From: an archaeon
GTDB taxonomy: Archaea; Thermoproteota; Bathyarchaeia; TCS64
Length of the DNA: 7,030 bases
NCBI GenBank assembly: GCA_020444005.1
Contig: JAHLLU010000106.1
Span: forward strand, 1-7,030
Reading direction: 5' to 3'
The notes under the pieces are model-generated. The model was not told where the DNA came from, ran no database searches, and saw nothing but the letters and a program-made list of their open reading frames with translations. Position 1 is the stretch's first letter. Every line of letters starts with the position of its first letter. Of the stretch, positions 5,353-7,030 are shown in pieces. The position numbers were made by a program, and so were the translations under genes.

Positions 5353-6639
5353 TCATAATTTATTGTTGAATCCATTCGTCAATAAGATAATGCTAAGCAA
5401 TAGACCAACAAAACAAGCCAATGTGGGGAATCCAGATATCATTGGGTCTACTACCTTGAAGCTTCCCTCCAGATTCTCGATCTCAATTTTTCTAGAACCT
5501 TTTTCATCTGCTTGATACGTGAAGATGACCTTCTTGGATAGGCCTTCATCAACTGTGATTGTTTTCTCCTCTATCAGGTTACCGTCAATCCTTAATGCGA
5601 TGGTATGTTCCCCAGTTTTTGTACCAATATTCTCTACATCCACGGATACCGTGACAGATTCACCGACATTAATGGAAATAGGATCAATCACAAGGTTACT
5701 CAACATAAAATCGTCTTTTCCCATGTTTATATCATAATATACCTCGATTAACCCCTCATCTACATCTTGTTGAGCTGATTCACCATAAAGATGTGTAGCG
5801 TATTCCGATTCACCACAGAGGTATAACTTGAGGAAGGATACAATGTATTTGATGGGCTGGTATATTCTGGTAATACCATGTACACCACTATGCGTTACAT
5901 TGGTTAATACTACAATATGCTTTGGCGGACTGGTGTGGTTGTAATAAGCTAGATTTGCCTGTGTTCTCTTTCCCCCTAAATCACTATCCCCTACTATGTA
6001 TAGGATCGGCACAGATAATGGCGTAAAATCTTCTGGGGCTTCAGCCACTCCATAGTCACGTGTTTTATCTGGTCCCGCTGCGATGGCTATCACTGCTTTA
6101 ATTCTATGGTCTATTCCCGCAGCTTGTACTGCACCATATCCTCCACTTGAGTAACCTGATGAACAATAATTACCTCCGTCAATCAAGTCATTAAGATGGA
6201 AACTCTGATTGGTTTTCTGAGCCTCTAGCCAATCTAGGGTTATAATAATGTCTTCTGATCTTTCTGTTTCCCATGCATTCAACTCTGAACCAGCTATGAC
6301 CAATATAAACCCCCAACTGGCTACTCGTTCTGATAATCTCCTCATGGACTCAATTGAACCAGTTAATCCAGGACTACATATTATCGTTGGATAAGGCGCA
6401 TCTGTTAAGATTGGTTCTGTGTTTTCCCCGGATTCTATTGCTGGGTAATATGTTGCGATGGGAAGCCATTTTCCACTTTTATTTGTAATGTTATGGAAAT
6501 CAGTATACCCTACTTGGTAAGGTCCATTTTCGTATATTTGACTGTGTTCTTGTGCATTTACTTTGATTGATGATATGGGTAAGGTAAAGAAAATGACACA
6601 ACAAATTAGTAGACTTGATATTCCAGTCTTTTTCTTCAT
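5353..6639 (-). CDS. Exported alpha/beta hydrolase (cutinase/PAF-acetylhydrolase-like) with CARDB-like domain and C-terminal anchor
   Basis: Counting from ATG 6639 the protein has 428 residues. A signal peptide (MKKKTGISSLLICCVIFF, cleavage likely after VNA near residue 29) is followed by GPYQVGYTDF, an alpha/beta-hydrolase opening seen in cutinase and PAF-acetylhydrolase relatives. SPGLTG (89-94) fits the oxyanion loop. SERVASWGFILVIAG matches the conserved 'las.GFvv' strand. The nucleophile elbow is G-Y-S-S-G with Ser164. Candidate acids are D218/D220 in VGDSD, and the histidine is H250 or H253 in THSGVH. Residues about 310-397 look like a CARDB-type adhesion domain (VDVENIGTKTGEHTIALRIDG). 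ISGFP (401-405) then begins one transmembrane helix with a short tail. Likely role: a surface esterase or lipase; substrate unknown. I set the start at ATG 6639 because AGGTGA lies five bases before it; the GTG at 6648 lies within that SD. Confidence 0.85.
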   Translation of the reverse strand: MKKKTGISSLLICCVIFFTLPISSIKVNAQEHSQIYENGPYQVGYTDFHNITNKSGKWLPIATYYPAIESGENTEPILTDAPYPTIICSPGLTGSIESMRRLSERVASWGFILVIAGSELNAWETERSEDIIITLDWLEAQKTNQSFHLNDLIDGGNYCSSGYSSGGYGAVQAAGIDHRIKAVIAIAAGPDKTRDYGVAEAPEDFTPLSVPILYIVGDSDLGGKRTQANLAYYNHTSPPKHIVVLTNVTHSGVHGITRIYQPIKYIVSFLKLYLCGESEYATHLYGESAQQDVDEGLIEVYYDINMGKDDFMLSNLVIDPISINVGESVTVSVDVENIGTKTGEHTIALRIDGNLIEEKTITVDEGLSKKVIFTYQADEKGSRKIEIENLEGSFKVVDPMISGFPTLACFVGLLLSIILLTNGFNNKL

Positions 6640-6644
6640 CTGTT

Positions 6645-6650
6645 TCACCT
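6645..6650 (-). promoter_or_regulatory. Shine-Dalgarno AGGTGA of the hydrolase gene
   Basis: On the minus strand AGGTGA, AACAG, ATG reads straight into the hydrolase. The spacing of five bases is the same as at 1662-1673. This places the start at 6639 and makes the GTG at 6648 unlikely. Confidence 0.65.
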
Positions 6651-6689
6651 ATCAGTGAAGGCTAAATGATATGTTTTTCTAGGTGATAA

Positions 6690-6891
6690 ATGGGTTTCTG
6701 TTTAAGCGAGATAAAAGAATACCCATGAAACGTATGTCGCTGTTTGCCTCTTTTACTGGTTTGGCTTGATTATTGATGATTGGATCACTTATCTAAATGG
6801 GTTCATGGTGCAGTTTTACCCTGATCACATGAGAGTATTCTTCAATGGATCAAAAAACGATGTAGATTACCCATATTGGTGGAAATTCTAA
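6690..6891 (+). pseudogene. Possible short gene interrupted by a one-base slip in a CCC run
   Basis: AGGTGA (6681-6686) stands three bases before ATG 6690, which opens a 12-codon frame (MGFCLSEIKEYP) stopped by TGA at 6726. If one C of the CCC run at 6722-6724 is removed, the frame continues as TAC-CAT-GAA for a total of 66 codons to TAA 6889. The continuation includes a hydrophobic, aromatic-rich stretch (YVAVCLFYWFGLII) and ends NDVDYPYWWKF. As it stands the second frame is open from 6715 to 6888 (58 codons) but has no good start of its own. I recognise no family. It is either an indel in the sequence, a decayed gene, or a chance open frame; codon content looks protein-like but the length is too short to decide. 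Besides this, 6651-6958 holds only promoter elements. Confidence 0.3.
6710..6716 (-). promoter_or_regulatory. Putative TATA-like box of the hydrolase gene
   Basis: TTTTATC on the minus strand lies 70 nt before the ATG at 6639. That distance would give a leader of roughly 40 nt carrying the SD. A second candidate, ATTTATC, lies closer at 6685-6691 (45 nt before the ATG). Which one is used cannot be told from sequence. Confidence 0.3.
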
Positions 6892-6912
6892 ACCAAACAC
6901 ATAACCTATGAG

Positions 6913-6935
6913 ATCCTAATCGATGATTTTATCAT
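6913..6935 (+). repeat. Promoter repeat, copy B (upstream of the right-edge gene)
   Basis: TAATCGATGATTTTATCAT (6917-6935) is identical to 628-646, and the 23-bp version differs at one base (6916, C for T). It ends 23 nt before the ATG at 6959. The inverted repeat ATGAT-TTT-ATCAT is at 6923-6935 and the TTTTATC box at 6927-6933. The sequences on either side of the two copies are otherwise unlike, so this is not simply a recent duplication of the whole promoter region. Confidence 0.6.
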
Positions 6936-6958
6936 ACCCAACACTGTATCTGGATGTC

Positions 6959-7030
6959 ATGATAATTCCGAGCCTCAGCACATACAGGCCAACAATTACT
7001 GACTTTAGACAAGCCGCGGAAATAATCAAG
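6959..7030 (+). CDS. Start of an unidentified gene (runs off the right edge)
   Basis: ATG 6959 opens a frame that stays open for all 24 codons to the end of the window, beginning MIIPSLSTYRP and ending in a helix-like FRQAAEIIK. The other nearby ATG (6954) stops after two codons. The promoter repeat sits at the right distance for a leaderless or short-leader message. Too little is present to name a family; no signal peptide is seen. Confidence 0.55.
   Translation, partial: MIIPSLSTYRPTITDFRQAAEIIK

Noticed and set aside
5341..5358. AATCGATGTTTTTCATAAT as a third copy of the promoter repeat
   Set aside because: Only the first eight bases match well, the dyad is degraded, and no gene start follows at promoter distance.
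5151..5375. 74-codon minus-strand frame across the convergent intergenic region
   Set aside because: Starts within the last codons of the hydrolase, no SD, low-quality protein sequence; the stem-loops and T-tracts explain the region better.
6640..6648. GTG at 6648 as the hydrolase start
   Set aside because: It lies within the AGGTGA SD that is ideally spaced for ATG 6639; the signal peptide begins naturally at MKKK.
1..7030. tRNA, rRNA, CRISPR array, transposase or insertion-sequence ends
   Set aside because: I looked for clover-leaf signatures, regularly spaced direct repeats and terminal inverted repeats, and saw none I could support.

Overview
The window looks archaeal, on the basis of sequence features and not of any database match. 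Most genes without a Shine-Dalgarno (SD) sequence carry an AT-rich TATA-like box (TTTTATC or similar) about 25-31 nt before the start codon, as expected for leaderless transcripts. Two or three others have an AGGTGA SD at close spacing. Stops are followed by T-runs, and two surface proteins end in a Gly/Pro motif, one transmembrane helix and a short tail, a layout common in archaeal (including Asgard) exported proteins. I lean towards an Asgard-type or related uncultured archaeon, but this is a guess.

Layout, left to right. (1) 1-560, minus strand: the N-terminal 186 codons of a class I SAM-dependent methyltransferase that runs off the left edge. (2) 675-1549, plus strand: two overlapping paralogous small HD-domain proteins related to the ppGpp-hydrolase domain of SpoT/Mesh1, followed by a T8 tract. 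(3) 1673-1828, plus: a 51-codon DUF4177-like gene with a TTG start and a strong SD. (4) 1952-3133, plus: an exported, membrane-anchored protein made of tandem beta-sandwich domains. (5) 3214-5154, plus: a three-domain FMN/[4Fe-4S]/FAD oxidoreductase of the 2,4-dienoyl-CoA reductase / 2-enoate reductase / trimethylamine dehydrogenase type. (6) 5155-5352: a convergent intergenic stretch with stem-loops and T-tracts on both strands. (7) 5353-6639, minus: an exported alpha/beta hydrolase of the cutinase / PAF-acetylhydrolase / dienelactone-hydrolase type, followed by a CARDB-like domain and a C-terminal membrane anchor. (8) 6690-6891, plus: a possible short gene broken by a one-base slip in a CCC run. 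(9) 6959-7030, plus: the first 24 codons of an unidentified gene.

The genes do not form one obvious pathway. The HD pair is a real two-gene unit (ATGA overlap). The two surface proteins share an export and anchoring plan and could act at the cell envelope, one as an esterase and one as a binding or structural protein. The signal least explained by ordinary annotation is a 19-bp exact repeat (23 bp with one mismatch) in the promoters of the first HD gene and of the gene at the right edge, 6.3 kb apart. It contains the inverted repeat ATGAT-TTT-ATCAT and suggests shared regulation. No tRNA, rRNA, CRISPR array or insertion sequence was seen.
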